Program-made: the position numbers and the translations under genes
Source: Epichloe hybrida
Lineage: Eukaryota; Ascomycota; Sordariomycetes; Hypocreales; Clavicipitaceae
NCBI GenBank assembly: GCA_019022495.1
Contig: JAFEKR010000022.1
Location: 186,001-250,000 of the forward strand
DNA: 64,000 bases
Direction: 5' to 3'
Shown: positions 22,115 to 34,239 of the stretch, piece by piece
How the letters are laid out: each line of letters starts with the position of its first letter
How positions within the stretch are numbered: the first letter of the stretch is position 1
Notes under the pieces: generated by a model
What the model saw: only the letters and a program-made list of their open reading frames with translations
Told to the model about the DNA's origin: nothing
The model's database searches: none

Positions 22115-22319
22115 GCTTACCCGAGGGCTTTATCATGTGACTGTCCTGTCCGCGACTCCCTAGCCTCCGTGCTCCTGACAAAGGGGCCTTAATTAGGGTT
22201 ATTAGCAAAGAGGCTACATATGCTAATGCTAACCGCGGCGTAATCAGGCTAGACATGTAAGTCCGCGATGCAACGCGCCTAGCCAATTAGAGGCGCGTAG
22301 CCTTGTTAATATCATGCTT
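22115..22319 (-). repeat. GC-rich LTR-like island
   Basis: About 200 bp of near-normal base composition (CCGCGGCGTAATCAGGC, AACGCGCCTAGCCAATTAG) in otherwise AT-rich DNA. On the minus strand it begins TGTTAGAACAAGCATGATAT, a start shared in type with the islands at 63471-63758. With the minus-strand gag to its left it fits a 5' LTR. Its other end is not defined. Confidence 0.5.
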
Positions 22320-22402
22320 GTTCTAACATTAAGATTATTTACTATTTTTATACCTTTTCTAATAGTTATATACACTTTATTATAAAGGAGATAGTCTTAA
22401 AG

Positions 22403-22603
22403 TGTGAGAACAAAGGGATAGCTAGGCAAGAGGTATAGGGGCATTCGTATATTAACTGAAGCTTGCTAGGTCTAAGTGTGTTATGCGCGCAAGTCACTAG
22501 CTTATAGCTAGTGGCTTGCTAGTGTCACGTAGACCTAGCCCTAGAGCGTGGTATGCCCGCCAGATAGTGCGCTAGTGCGCTAGTGTTATAAGTAAGCCTT
22601 ATA
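22403..22603 (-). repeat. Gyp-D1 3' LTR
   Basis: 201 bp. The outer (left) side TGTGAGAACAAAGGGATAGC is intact; the inner side AGTAAGCCTTATA is mutated. It contains the D1-specific segment GATAGTGCGCTAGTGCGC. Confidence 0.92.
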
Positions 22604-23880
22604 ATTATCCCCTTACTTATAGCTAGGCCTCTAAATAGCTTTTGCTAGTTAGTACGCAGCTGCTTACTAGGTAGTAACTAATATTAAAATAATAATAACT
22701 AGTGGCCTACCTTTACCTTTAAATCACTTATAGCTTCCTACTATATTATATACTTTTTCCCCCCTTAACTATAGGAATTCTCCTTCTAAATTCTATTATA
22801 CCTTTAGTTTCCTTATACTATTACTCTTATTATTCCTAAGCTTTTTATTATAGAAAATAGGTCTATTTACTTATAAATCTGCAGCTATATGTATTATTTA
22901 CGTACAGGCTATGCTAAGTTTAAGAGAAGTTCTCTAGCTAAGCCCGCTTTACCTTAGATAAACTATTAATTCCCTTGCGTTTTAGTTATTAATAATAAAC
23001 ACACTAAGCTTATAAAACACTATATTTAATGCGTGTAGCGTAATAATACTTATAAGGGGGTAAATCTATTCCTTCCCCCCTATGTTTTGTTTTATTATTA
23101 CTAACTACTTATTTATAAGCCCTAGTAACTATAAAGGGCGATTTTACTAACCTTCTTACTATCTTAGATTAGCTTTAAACTCTTATAGACACTAAGAATA
23201 TAGATATTATAGCAGAAGGCCCTGTCTTTCTAAAGAAGACTTACTTCTATTTTACTAAGTGTATGCTATCTCTTATACTTACCTTTAACTATACAAATAT
23301 AGCTTACTAAATTACGTTTAGTTTAACTAGTGCTACTAAGGTATAGTAGGTATATTATTTCCTCCTATATTTACTAGCTTTTTACTTATAATTAGGTATA
23401 GTTTACTTCTATTACTTACTAGTAGTATATTATTTTACACTAGTATCTTTTAGTTACTATATATCCCGCTCCTACTCTAGGGATCATAAGATTTTACTTA
23501 CTTTATTTATTCCCCTTTCGCTACCTATTTACTAATAATTCCTAGGCTAATTATTAGGAATATCTTACTACTTAGAATATATAAATAGTTTTATAATTAT
23601 AGTCCTCTAATCTAGGGTATATTCCCTAGACCATAGCAAAACACTAGTGTTACCTTACACTATAGTAAGTAATTACTAAGAATAAGAATAACACCAAGTA
23701 TCTTATCTAAGGTAATAAGGTATTATCTTATATAGGTGCTATAATCCATAGGTTTCCTATGAAACTTAGCTCTCTTTAGGTGTATTTTCCTTTATTATTT
23801 AGTAAATAGTCTAATAAGGGTTTTAATTAGAGTGTAATAGTAGCTAATAAGGCTAGGCCTTTTTTATAATTAACTTATTT
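22604..23880 (-). pseudogene. Gyp-D1 3' region after the chromodomain
   Basis: About 1.28 kb between PPT and chromodomain. A minus-strand frame near 23190-23350 is shared in frame with Gyp-D2 (ALV.L.VI and VFF.KT patterns), so a C-terminal extension of the polyprotein is possible. The plus-strand frame is also fairly open here. I recognise no domain. Confidence 0.4.
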
Positions 23881-23899
23881 CTCTTTACCTATAACTTAC

Positions 23900-25250
23900 T
23901 TATATCTTACTACACTTCCTACTTATTTTACTTTAATAGAAAGCCTAGATTATATATTAGGCACTTTCTATATCTTTTGCTACTACCTATAAGTTATATT
24001 TACTTAGCTAGCCCTTTTATTTTACTAGGTATTTATTACCTTTATATATCTTCCTATAATCCCTAACTTCTTTAACTTTAAACTTATTATTATTATCTTT
24101 AAGGTTAGGTATTAGCATATCCTTATCTAGGGTGTCTTCCTAGTAATTCTATAGCTCTAATAAGCTAATATAAAATATATTATATAGCTAACTATACTTA
24201 TTAGGTAGCGCTAGTTAGTATGCTTATTTTCCTATAGTATTAAGTACTTAAAATAGTCTAATAAATCTTAGGTTTAGCTTCTATTTCATATCCTTAAGTC
24301 TAATATTCTTTACTAATAGTAGTACTAGGTCTTCTCTTTTTAAGGTTATTAGCTAATATCTTTAGTTATAGTACTTTACCTATGCTTTAGTAGCCCTTAC
24401 CTAGTTATATACTAACCTTTCCCTAATATTATATAGTTTTTAAATATACGCGTAAGCTTCTAGGACCTCCCTCTCCTTACTCTTACCCTTAAAAGCTAGG
24501 TAAAACTTAGGTAAATAGCTTATAAGGGTATAATTAAGGGAGTAGCCTATTATCCTATTAATAGTATTATTACATATAAATTAAGCTATTAGAAGTAGCT
24601 TTAGCTATAACTATTAGTTCTCTTTAATAAAATATTATAAGTAGTGTTTAAGCACCTAGTTTATTCTCTTTATCTAACTATTAGTTTAGGGGTAAAACAC
24701 TATTAAAAGCCTCTGCTTTATATATAACTAATAGTATACCTCTAACTAGAATTAGCTTATAAATACTAATCCTCTATTAGATATAATACCCTCTAGCGCT
24801 CTAAATTATAACTTAATCTTCTTATAGAATAGCTTTGCTAATTTAGCTATATTAATTATAGTTTATATAGGGAGGAAAATAAAGTACTTAGTAAGTCTAT
24901 CTATAATCACTAGGATTACATTAGTTTCTTAGTTACCTAGCTATACTAGTAGTAATCCTATAATAAAATCTATTAAGATCTTTACCTATAGTTGCCTTAG
25001 TATTAGTAGTAATTTAAGGCTTCTATATAGGTAGTGCCTTCTAGCTACTACGCGCTAGTATACTCTATAGCTAGATATATAGTCTAAAATAGCTTTACTT
25101 ATTACTAGCTACTAATAGTAATGTTTTAGTAGTTTAAGAGTGTGTTTAGTCCTAAAGTAACTTACTAATAGATTATTATAGTATAGCTATAGAAGCTCCT
25201 ATTATAAGATAAGCTCCTATAGAATAACTACCTAGTCTTTATATATTAGG
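23900..25250 (-). pseudogene. Gyp-D1 integrase with chromodomain, RIP-inactivated
   Basis: Minus strand: the core reads LIDFIIGLL, then ETNVILVIIDRLTKYFIFLP (near 24970-24870), GIISNRGLVFIS (SDRGPVF in related elements), VFYP and N.VL.HYL..FIKEN. The C-terminal part includes REDLVLLLVKNIRLK and NTIGKQAY-like sequence (24300-24150), then NNKFKVKEVRDYRK, IYKGNKYLVK, stop (Trp), KG (24090-24000), a chromodomain. It would insert cDNA and target silent chromatin. Catalytic Asp positions are partly Asn. Confidence 0.85.
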
Positions 25251-25649
25251 AGGCCCCTTATACTATATAACTATAGACTAGCTTTTCCCCTCCCTTTTAC
25301 TTAGGAGTTAACCTTACCTTTATGTTTTTATAAATCTAGGTCTTGGTCCTATACCTTCTATAGTAGTTATACTAATAGTTTATTTACTATAGATTAGTAA
25401 GGATTTAGTAATATAATAGCCTTCTAAACTACTTATACTATACTAATATCTTAAATATATATTATATTCTCCTTAAAATTACCTTTATTTAGCTAACCTA
25501 TTACTAGATTTATAGTAGCTAACTAGCCTTTCACCTAGGCTACTCTTAACTTAGTAAGCTCTAGGACTAGTGTTACACTATAACTTCTTTAATATATTAG
25601 TACTTCTTTTTCTACTATATAGATATTTATTATTTTCCTTTAAAGCTCT

Positions 25650-26300
25650 AGTAAGAGCGCCCTATTTAATATAGGTTTACCCTTATAATTAAACCTTCTT
25701 AATAGTATATCTATAGGGTTACTCTTCCCTAGTCTATACCTTATTATAAAATAGAAAGGGTAAAGAAATATACACTATTATACCTATCTTTTATTTAGCT
25801 TCTACTACCTTATAAAGGTCTATAGGTTATAATAGTCTAATAGGACCTCTATAGGTATCTCTATACCTTTAATATAATATTACTAGTGTTTAAATAACTT
25901 TACTATAGTAAGTAGCTCTTAATTAGCTATACTATAGTTATATTTAGTATTTATAAACTTTCTTAACTAAAAGGCTACTAGATACTAATAGCCCTTATTA
26001 TCTTACTAAGATAGAATTCCTATTATTATAAAAATTTAAGGTATTTATTTTAATATATATTACTTAACTTAGGTTATAGTATTAGAGTAAAGGTGCTTAC
26101 TAAAAGGTATCTTTTAGCTAGTTAAATACTAACTACTTCTTTTCTCTAAATATAAACCTCCTAGTCTAAATACTATTTTAACTACCTTTTATTAATATAT
26201 AAAGAGGTGCTATAATCCTAGAGTATTTATAAATAAACTATTAGTAAAAGTTATAGAATTTAAGAAATAACTATATATTCTTAAAACTTATTAGCTTCTT
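25650..26300 (-). pseudogene. Gyp-D1 RNase H and linker
   Basis: The region between RT and integrase on the minus strand. It aligns closely with 50820-51480 of Gyp-D2. I did not find intact catalytic residues. The position and length fit gypsy RNase H plus the integrase zinc finger. Confidence 0.55.
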
Positions 26301-27030
26301 TTATTCTCTAATTATATTAACCTAGTAAGTATCTATTAATATCCTATTAATAAAGAGAATAAACCCTAGGAATTTTACTAATTCTTTATAGAAAGAGTAT
26401 TTAGAGGGTTTTATATATAGCTTTACTAACCTTATATATTTAAGGACTTACTTAATATATTCTATATGCTCCTTCTTTATCTTAGAGAAGATTAAGATAT
26501 TATCTAAATACACTATATAAATAGTGTTAACTAGCTTATATAGTACCTTATAGATATAACTCTAGAAAGTAGCCAGGGTATTAGTTAACTTAAAAGGTAT
26601 TATAAGGTACTTATAGTGCCTATAATATATATAAAAAGCTATCTTTTACTTATTACCTTCTTTAATATAAATTTAGTAGTATATATCTTTAATATTAATC
26701 TTAGAAAAGAAATAGGCCCCTTAGTATTAATTAAGAATCTTTAAAATTAAGGGAAAAGCATAGTAATTCTTCTATATTACCTTATTAAGCCCTTAATAGT
26801 TAATATATAGCTAGAGTGTTTTATCTTTCTTTAGCAAAAATAAAATAAGCATGCCTACTAGGCTCTTTAAGGGTCTTATCTAGCCTTTCTTTAAGTTATT
26901 ATTAATATATTCCTAAAGCTCTTTAAGTTTACTTTAGGAGAGAGAATAAATTAGTTTATATAGGGGTGTAGCTCCTAGTATAAGATTAATTATATAGTTA
27001 GTTAACTTCTTTAATAGGAGACTCCTTACC
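26300..27030 (-). pseudogene. Gyp-D1 reverse transcriptase, RIP-inactivated
   Basis: Minus strand: the start resembles IYSLSPKEL followed by LKKGWI near 26960-26880. The polymerase box reads VYLDNILIFSK (26500-26511, usual YLDDILIF), with the second Asp changed to Asn, followed by IKKEHIEYIK. Same family as 51550-52160. Confidence 0.82.
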
Positions 27031-28195
27031 TTATTTAATATAAATATATCTTTAAACTTATGTAGTTTCTCTAGGATATCTTTAATAGTTTTATATACTT
27101 TTACTTTCTCTTTATCTTTAAGAGGGATAAACTTATCTTCTATTACACTTATAATAGTATATATAATTATTTTATTATATATTACCTTTATAAACTTATA
27201 GGGAGTTAGTAGTAAAAAGGCTACCTTTCTCTTTTTAAATTACTATTCTTATAAGTATAAGTAAAGATATATATATTCCTTTATAAGCGTATATATTCTA
27301 ATTAATATAAGGCTTCCCTCTACTCTTAGGTCCTTATTAATAGCTACACATAGTAACTTAAGGCCTTTCTCTTTACCTTATAAATCTTTAATTAAAATAA
27401 GCACCTTATAGATACTATATTAGGGAATTATTAAAGCCCTCACTACCTTTAAGATAGGTACTATAGCCTTAGCCTAATTAAGCTTATAAGTCTATGTAAA
27501 TTAGGCGCTTATAATATTAATCTTAGCATAACTATTAAGATTCGCTACTATTTTAATATCTTTATACCTATAAATAGTAACTAGTATATAGAATTAGTAT
27601 CTTACTAGTACCCTAGTATTTAAGATAAAGGTAAGGGCTTTTACTTTTACCTTTAGGAGTTTTCCTAACCCTTTTACTAGTCTTTCCTTAGCTTATTATA
27701 ATTATAGGAGAGATACTTTATACTACTATAATTATAGTACTATTTTCTTTCTTATAGTTTATTATTATTTAGGTAAGTAGCTAGGGTCTTTTCCTTATTC
27801 TTATCCTTATCTCTTTAGTCCTTATTTAGCTAATACCCTTATAGAGAATTATATCTTTAGTATTAAGCTACCTTATATAGTTCTTTCTCTTCTAAATTAT
27901 TTAGCTTTTACTTATTCTTTAATATTACCTCCTAGAATTACTAGGTAAGTTATATAATATCTTCTTATGTTAAGCTAGTAATATCTATATATAGGTTAAT
28001 ATAATCTTATAAGTTAGGAAGTAATTTCGTAAAGAATATAAGAGCATAGGTTTTTTCTAGAGCTTATTCTAGGTATTTCTCTAGTAAATCTAAGTAAATA
28101 CTAAACTTAATAGGACTTTAACCCTTCTTTTGCTTTATGTTTTCTAGCTACGTGGCTATTTATATATTATAGCTTATAGAGTCTTTAAGTAGTAT
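27030..28195 (-). pseudogene. Gyp-D1 protease and downstream part of gag
   Basis: Near 27480-27560 the minus strand reads NLNSYAKINIISA, related to LDSGAEINVISA of gypsy proteases, with Asp and Gly of the active site altered. Upstream (towards 28195) is gag; no clean zinc knuckle is seen. The reading region stops at the Gyp-D2 insertion and resumes at 54188. Confidence 0.65.
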
Positions 28196-28200
28196 AAGAG

Positions 28201-28391
28201 TGTGAGAACAAAGGGATAGCTAGGCAAGAGGTATAGGGGCGTTCGTATATTGACTAAAGCTTGCTAGGTCTAAGTGTGTTATGCGTGCGAGTCACTGACT
28301 TATAGCTAGTGGCTTGCTAGTGTTACGTGGACCTAGCCTTATAGCGTAGTACGCTAGTGGGGTGCACCTGTGTTATAAGTGGGGCCTTATA
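28201..28391 (-). repeat. Gyp-D2 3' LTR
   Basis: 191 bp, TGTGAGAACAAAGGG to GGGGCCTTATA, followed by ATTATCCCCCCACTTATAG, whose complement is the purine tract of the minus-strand element. Confidence 0.92.
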
Positions 28392-28668
28392 ATTATCCCC
28401 CCACTTATAGCCAGGCTCCTAAATACCTTTCCCTAGCCTTAATATAGCTATTCGCTAACTAGCTAATAATAAAAACAATAACAAACAAATTAGTTAGCTT
28501 TATAATATAAATTCCATTATAGCTTGCTATTATATCACTCCCTTTTCCTCCTTATAACTCTAAACCATTCTAATTAATTTTAATTAGACTTTATTTACCC
28601 TAACTTATTATATACCTATCCTTACTATTTTGTTATAGAAGCTAACGCTATTTACTTCTATAAGTGCT
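28392..28668 (-). pseudogene. Gyp-D2 3' region, first segment
   Basis: Purine tract and part of the region between chromodomain and 3' LTR, interrupted by hAT-N1. It continues at 30641-31281 and 38050. No domain recognised. Confidence 0.5.
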
Positions 28669-28684
28669 CTTATATACAGAGCAT

Positions 28685-28850
28685 CACATTACATTACATT
28701 ACATTGTGTAATGTTTGTAATGTAATGTAATTATTACACATTACATTACATTACATTACATTACACCCCCCTTTCACACATTACATTACATTACATTACA
28801 CCCCCCTTTCACACATTACATTACATTACATGTAATTATTTGTAATTAAA
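28685..28850. repeat. Left ATTAC pentamer array of hAT-N1
   Basis: CATTACATTACATTAC arrays in both orientations, interrupted by two copies of ACCCCCCTTTCACAC. The array on the right side lies at 30556-30626. Confidence 0.9.
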
Positions 28851-29039
28851 TGTAATTATTTTTTATTTTTTAATATTTAGGTAAAGTAATTAGAAATTAA
28901 TAGTAAGAAATAACTTAAATAATTAGAAAAGTATATATTAGGTTTCTTAAAATATAGATTAAGGTTAAATTACTATACTAATCTTAATTATAACTTATAA
29001 AACTAATAAAACTTACTTTTTAAGCTTATTTCTTAGAAA

Positions 29040-29900
29040 AATATTAAAAACTTACTTTTAAGTATACTTATTTTAATAGAAAATCATATATATTTAAGTA
29101 AATAAGCTATAAAGAAGTAAGTACTATAATTCATAAGGCTTACTTTAAACCTACTTTTAAGTATACTTTCTTTTTAATAAAAAATCATATATATCTAAGC
29201 AAATAAGCTATAAAGAAGTTAATACTATTATTAGTAAGACCCACTTTAGACCCACTTTTAAGTATACTATCTTTTTAATAGAAAATCATATATATCTAAG
29301 TAAATAAGCTATAAAGAAGTTTATACTATAATTAGTAAGACCCACTTTAAATCCACTTTTAAGTATACTATCTTTTTAATAGAAAATCATATATATCTAA
29401 GTAAATAAGCTATGAAGAAGTTAATACTATTATTAGTAAAACCCACTTTAGACCCACTTTTATATACACCTTCTTTTTAAGAGAAAATCATAAATATCTT
29501 AGCAAATAAGCTATAAAGAAGTTAATACTATTATTAGTAAGACCCACTTTAGACCTATTTTTAAGTATACTATCTTTTTAAGAGAAAATCATAAATATCT
29601 TAGTAAATAAGCTATTAAGAAGTTTATACTATAATTAGTAAAACTTACTTTAAATCCACTTTTAAGTATACTATCTTTTTAATAGAAGATCATATATATC
29701 TAAGTAAATAAGCTATAAAGAAGTTAATACTATTATTAGTAAAACCTACTTTAGACCCACTTTTATATAAACTTTCTTTTTAAAAAAAATTATAAATATC
29801 TAAGTAAATAAGCTATAAATAAGTTATACTATTTAGTAATACTTACTTTTAAACTTACTTTAGAAAATACCTCTTTTTTAAAAGAAAATTATATATAACT
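29040..29900. repeat. 100-bp tandem repeat block of hAT-N1
   Basis: Units start with the pair GACCCACTTTAGACCCACTT and continue with AAGTATACTATCTTTTTAAT, AGAAAATCATATATATC and AATAAGCTATAAAGAAG. Motif positions near 29141, 29240, 29340, 29440, 29540, 29640 and 29742 show a period of 100 bp. Outer units are the most diverged. Confidence 0.92.
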
Positions 29901-30640
29901 AGGTAAATAAGCTATAAAAAAGTTAATTACATTATAAATAAACCTTATTTTTATACTTAATTTTTATTTATACCTTAAATACACTATATTATTATTTTAT
30001 AGCTTTAAATTCTTATAAACCTAAATAACTTACTAGCTTTTTAATTACCTTTACTAAAAAGAAATAAACTTTTATTTTTTAAAAGTATAATATTTATTTA
30101 TTAATTCTAAATAAATAGATTTTATATTCTATTTTAAATTAATTAACTTTAAATAATATAGGCTTCTTAAAGATCTTTATATTAGTCCTTAATATAATTA
30201 TTTAGACTTATAATATATTATTTTATATTAAATTTAAAAGTATATATAGGGTATTATTTAGTAAAATAACCACTTAGGTTAAATAATATAATATTAAATC
30301 TTAGAAATTAGATTTATTAGTATTTTAAAATCTTATAATATAAAAAGAAATTCAAGGATTTCTATTATCCTCTTAAACCTATATAATATACCCTATACCC
30401 TAATATATAACTAATAATCTAAAACTAAGGAAACTTAAATAATTTATAGTAAATAAACTAAAATAGGAATTAAATTAATGCTAATATTAACTTAATAAAG
30501 AAAAATCTATATAATATTATAAGATCTTAATATACCCCACTTTTATTTTCCCCTAACATTACATTACATTACATTACACATTACATCCAAACCCCAAATA
30601 TTACATTACATTACATTACATTACATGCTCTGCTTATATA

Positions 30641-31281
30641 CACTACTTATATACTAGCTACACTAACTTTAAGAGGCACCTGCTAATTAAGGCTACTTTA
30701 CTAAGGATTATATATAGTTTTCCTTATTCTTTACTTAGGAGTAGTACTACTAGGGATAAGTAGTTAAAGTGTTATCTCTAATGTAATAAGCGTAGTAATA
30801 CTTATAAAATAGTAAGTTACTTAGTATTCTATTACTATATGCTTCTAACTTACTAACTTTTCTATACTAGGCTATAGTAATAATAGCTAGTAACTTTTCT
30901 AACCTAATAGTTATTTATAAGTAAGTATAGGCCCTTATAAGCATTACTATTTCTACCCTAAATAAAGAGAGTATTAGTGTTTTTTTAAAGAAGACTTACT
31001 ATAGCTTTACTAAGTATATCCTTAACTTAGTTATAGGATTTAACTATATAAACACCTTATATTATATTACCTTTAGGTTAACTAGTGCTATAAAGGTATA
31101 TTAAGTCTATTAAATTCTAACCTAATTACTTATTATTTACTAACTTTTCTATATAGGCTACCTCTATTTCTTACTAGAGCTATCTAGTCTCTTAGTAGTA
31201 GTTATAAGTTACCTTAGTAGCCGCGGCCTTATTCCCCTCTTTTCTAGTTTACCCTTAGCTTTTTATTATTTATTTACTAGG
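30641..31281 (-). pseudogene. Gyp-D2 3' region, second segment
   Basis: Continuation of the region after the chromodomain. It aligns with 22950-23450 of Gyp-D1. It ends at the Cop-A2 insertion. Confidence 0.5.
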
Positions 31282-31286
31282 GCTTT

Positions 31287-31544
31287 TGTTGATTCCTTCG
31301 GATCTTCATCGGTTCAATCGTGGCCAAAGACCGGACCAATTGTAGGTCTAGCGCGATGCACGCGATATGATTGGCTGCATTAATTCGCCACCCCCTTTTA
31401 TGCCTCACATACGGATTTCGCTCACTTTTCTAGTATCTAGACTTTCCCTCTCTTCTCCCTCTTTCCTAGCTAGCTAACTATTGATTATTGACTTCGAATT
31501 TATACAGGATTTATTACCTACGCAAGACCTTGGTGTATCTAACA
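31287..31544 (+). repeat. Cop-A2 5' LTR
   Basis: 258 bp; outer half intact (TCTTCATCGGTTCAATCG), inner part mutated (GGTGTATCTAACA). Confidence 0.93.
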
Positions 31545-31551
31545 CTAATTA

Positions 31552-31836
31552 GTGGTTAACTTTATAACTACAAATAAGCTAGGTATCACAAGAAGAGATA
31601 TTTCTACAGATACCACTGCTACTACCCCTTATTATGCCGTAACAGTCATTATAGTAGAGAGGCATGACTATATAAGTATGCTAAAGGAAGAGACTAGAAT
31701 CCTAGTTACAGGCTTGTTAGGCTTCCAAGGAATCAATCTATTAACCCTTAGGCTTAGGGATATAACTTCGTTATATCTATCTAGGATATTATTGTTAATT
31801 GTCGATTTTATCGTCTATCACGAGAAAACCAACTAA
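31552..31836 (+). CDS. Open 94-codon leader ORF of Cop-A2, function unknown
   Basis: An uninterrupted frame starting GTG GTT AAC (the original start may have been ATG) eight bases after the 5' LTR. The protein begins VNFITTNKLGITRRDIS, is rich in Thr and Ile, has a hydrophobic stretch SLYLSRILLLIVDFIV near residues 73-88, and ends HEKTN. The same frame exists in Cop-A1 with one stop. It is not in the frame of gag (which starts near 32280). It could be a leader peptide, an accessory ORF or the remains of a spliced N-terminus. I recognise no family. Confidence 0.4.
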   Translation: MVNFITTNKLGITRRDISTDTTATTPYYAVTVIIVERHDYISMLKEETRILVTGLLGFQGINLLTLRLRDITSLYLSRILLLIVDFIVYHEKTN

Positions 31837-32244
31837 CTAACCAAATCTATCGCCGCGAGGTATTTATTTTAAACCTAACGTTAAACAACCTTAGCTAAGC
31901 TAGCTAACATATCTATAACTTCTCTATAAATATTCCCTTTATCTAATAGACCTTTAATTTGTTTGTACAAGCATCTATAGCTTGTTTTTTACCCCCTTTA
32001 TTATTAGTGCTATTTGCCCCATGCTTATTAATAAGAGAGAGAGATTACCTCCTTCCCTCCTTTTTATAAAAAACAGGAAGTAGTAATTCCTGTTATTCCC
32101 TTGTTACTTTTCCTATTATTTTCTGGTTATTTTTAGAACTTCTATTGCTTTCTTTATCTCTAGTGATTTGTTCTTGTTGCTTTATTCTTATTATTACTTT
32201 TACTACTTCCGCTGCTTTTTCTTCTGTTTTTCCTGTTTTCGTGA

Positions 32245-33850
32245 TCTTCTAATTTCATTAGAGTAACAATGCTCCTAAAATGCAAAAGAAGAACCTTACA
32301 ATAGTAACAGGCAAACACAGGAGCTTAATTAGTAGTAAAAACAACAAATTAGCAACGTTCCTTTTATAGTTAAAGATAGCAGAGGAATCTAGACCCTCCA
32401 CAAGAGCAAAGGCTACTAGTAATAGTAAGGCTCTAATTATCACCCCTAAGAGACCTTAAAGGTATAAATTACCCCCACGCCTTTAATAGCTCACTCACGA
32501 ATTCTTATATAACTAGAAAGAATCTATTAAGCCAGATCCAGAGACTGCTACGTAGCTTAAGCTTAATAACTGGATTATAAGATTCATTAACCTTAGTGAG
32601 CATTAAGGATGGAGAGATAATAACCTATAGGAATTATTCTAAGAAGACTTCGAAGGCTAGTCTAAAGACACCTTTAAAAGAGCATCTAAGGATATCGTTA
32701 GAGAATTACATAATTCTTTACAAGATCACGGCGTTCTTATTAGGCAAGGCCTAGGATATTCAATCCTAGCATCGCTTGAGGAAGTGATTCATTAAACCTT
32801 AATGCCCCTTTAGTCACAAGAAAGATCACAAGAAAGACCACGATCTTCCAAACCCCTAGAGCCTCAACATCAATAGCCCTGATAACCTACCCTAGAAATC
32901 AACTAAATTAACCTTCCCTAACCCCAGAGATTACTCAAACCCTCACAAGAACCCCCGCGACAATCCCTATTATATCAACAGCTCTATCCAGACAATTGTT
33001 ATTAAGAACAACTAGTGGACTGTCATTCATAACAAATTATGCCTTTATAGTAATTCCCCTCCGAAGATTAGATCACAAAGAAGATCTCGGAGCTTACGAA
33101 GATATATAAGGATAGTAACCACTATAGTGGAAAGCTATATAACTTCTTAATGCTAAAGATTACGCTCTTTGAAAATAAGTGTAATAGAATTAACCTTCCT
33201 TAAACGTATTATTAGAAGGCTTTCCCTATTATGTTAATAGGTAATGCTAAGTAATACTACCTTAATTACCTCTTTAGGAATAACTATTCCTATAAAGAGA
33301 TAATTGCTTGTATTTATTAACGCTTTAAGATAGAAAGTAACTAGTAATTCTATTACTACGAATAGAGTAGTATAACGCTAAAGAGCATAATTAAGAGGAA
33401 CCCTAATAAAAGCAAGCTTAAGTGCCTTAAGATTATATTATTAACCCTCAAGAAGATCCACAGAGGCCTATACCTTACTAAGATAGTAAATACTAAACTC
33501 TATAAGCAAGCCTTAAACGCTATAGCTAGTGTGCCTGAATATTAGATAGTAGAATACATGCACTCTGTAGGCTTTAAGAGTCTTACTAGAGACCTCTATA
33601 AGGTAATTACTATCACGGAATTAAATAAGAAGTCCTCCTAATACCTTTAGTACTAATAAGGAGACCCTCTAGAGGCTATATTCACTAATTATTAGTACGG
33701 ACAGCGATTATCCCCCCATAGCGGAGGAAGCTATTATAGGCAAAGCCCTAGGCTAAGCACTAAGCACTACTTTATATGCAGTAAGAGCGGCTACTAGTCT
33801 TCTAATTACTTTACTAAAGAACATTAAAAGGAAAAGGACTGCTAGTGGGC
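32245..33850 (+). pseudogene. Cop-A2 gag, RIP-inactivated
   Basis: The plus frame starts at NAPKMQKKNLTIVTGKHRS (32268 on). It continues with many single Gln-to-stop changes through KIYKDSNHYSGKLYNFLMLK near 33090-33160 and VPEYQIVEYMHSVGFKSLT near 33530-33590. It reaches a zinc-knuckle-like stretch (FICSKSGY, then TKEH, near 33770-33830). Gag would assemble the particle. The minus-strand ORF at 32258-32443 is its shadow. Confidence 0.65.
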
Positions 33851-34239
33851 TAGTAAAACACATTATACACCCCCTTTAGAGAAGAGATTCTAGGCATTCC
33901 TTACCTCCTATAAAGGGCAGGATAATAATAAGCCTAATAAAGGCTTAGGTTAGAATTAGGAATTATATCTTTTAGCCTATATAGAAGCTAAAGATAATAA
34001 TAATAATATGGAGGAGCTACTATCAATAGTATACCTAAGTATTACATAATTCTTCTGCTCCGGATTATAGACTAACCACAACGTAACGTTAATGTCCTCG
34101 TAACCCTAAATAATTAAGCCTTCTAACATATATTCCTTAGGCAGGAGCTCTATAAGCTATAAGAGTGTAATAAAGGCTTAATTTACTATATCTCTAAAGA
34201 ACACTATTCTAAAGAGGTCTTTAGAGGGATTATACCTAA

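Larger units (their letters stand above)
28677..30632. mobile_element. hAT-N1: complete 1,956-bp non-autonomous hAT-like element
   Basis: Ends CAGAGCAT...ATGCTCTG, with an 8-bp TSD CTTATATA at 28669-28676 and 30633-30640; 8-bp TSDs and CAG.G termini are typical of hAT transposons. Each end is an array of ATTAC pentamers (28685-28850 and 30556-30626). The interior has eight to nine 100-bp tandem units (29040-29900), then AT-rich DNA that aligns with the right cores of hAT-N2 and hAT-N3. There is no transposase frame. It inserted into the 3' region of Gyp-D2. Confidence 0.9.

Noticed and set aside
29040..29900. CRISPR array
   Set aside because: The units are contiguous 100-bp repeats without unique spacers, in a eukaryotic transposon.
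32258..32443. Minus-strand hydrophobic ORF
   Set aside because: Shadow of the gag frame of Cop-A2 on the other strand.
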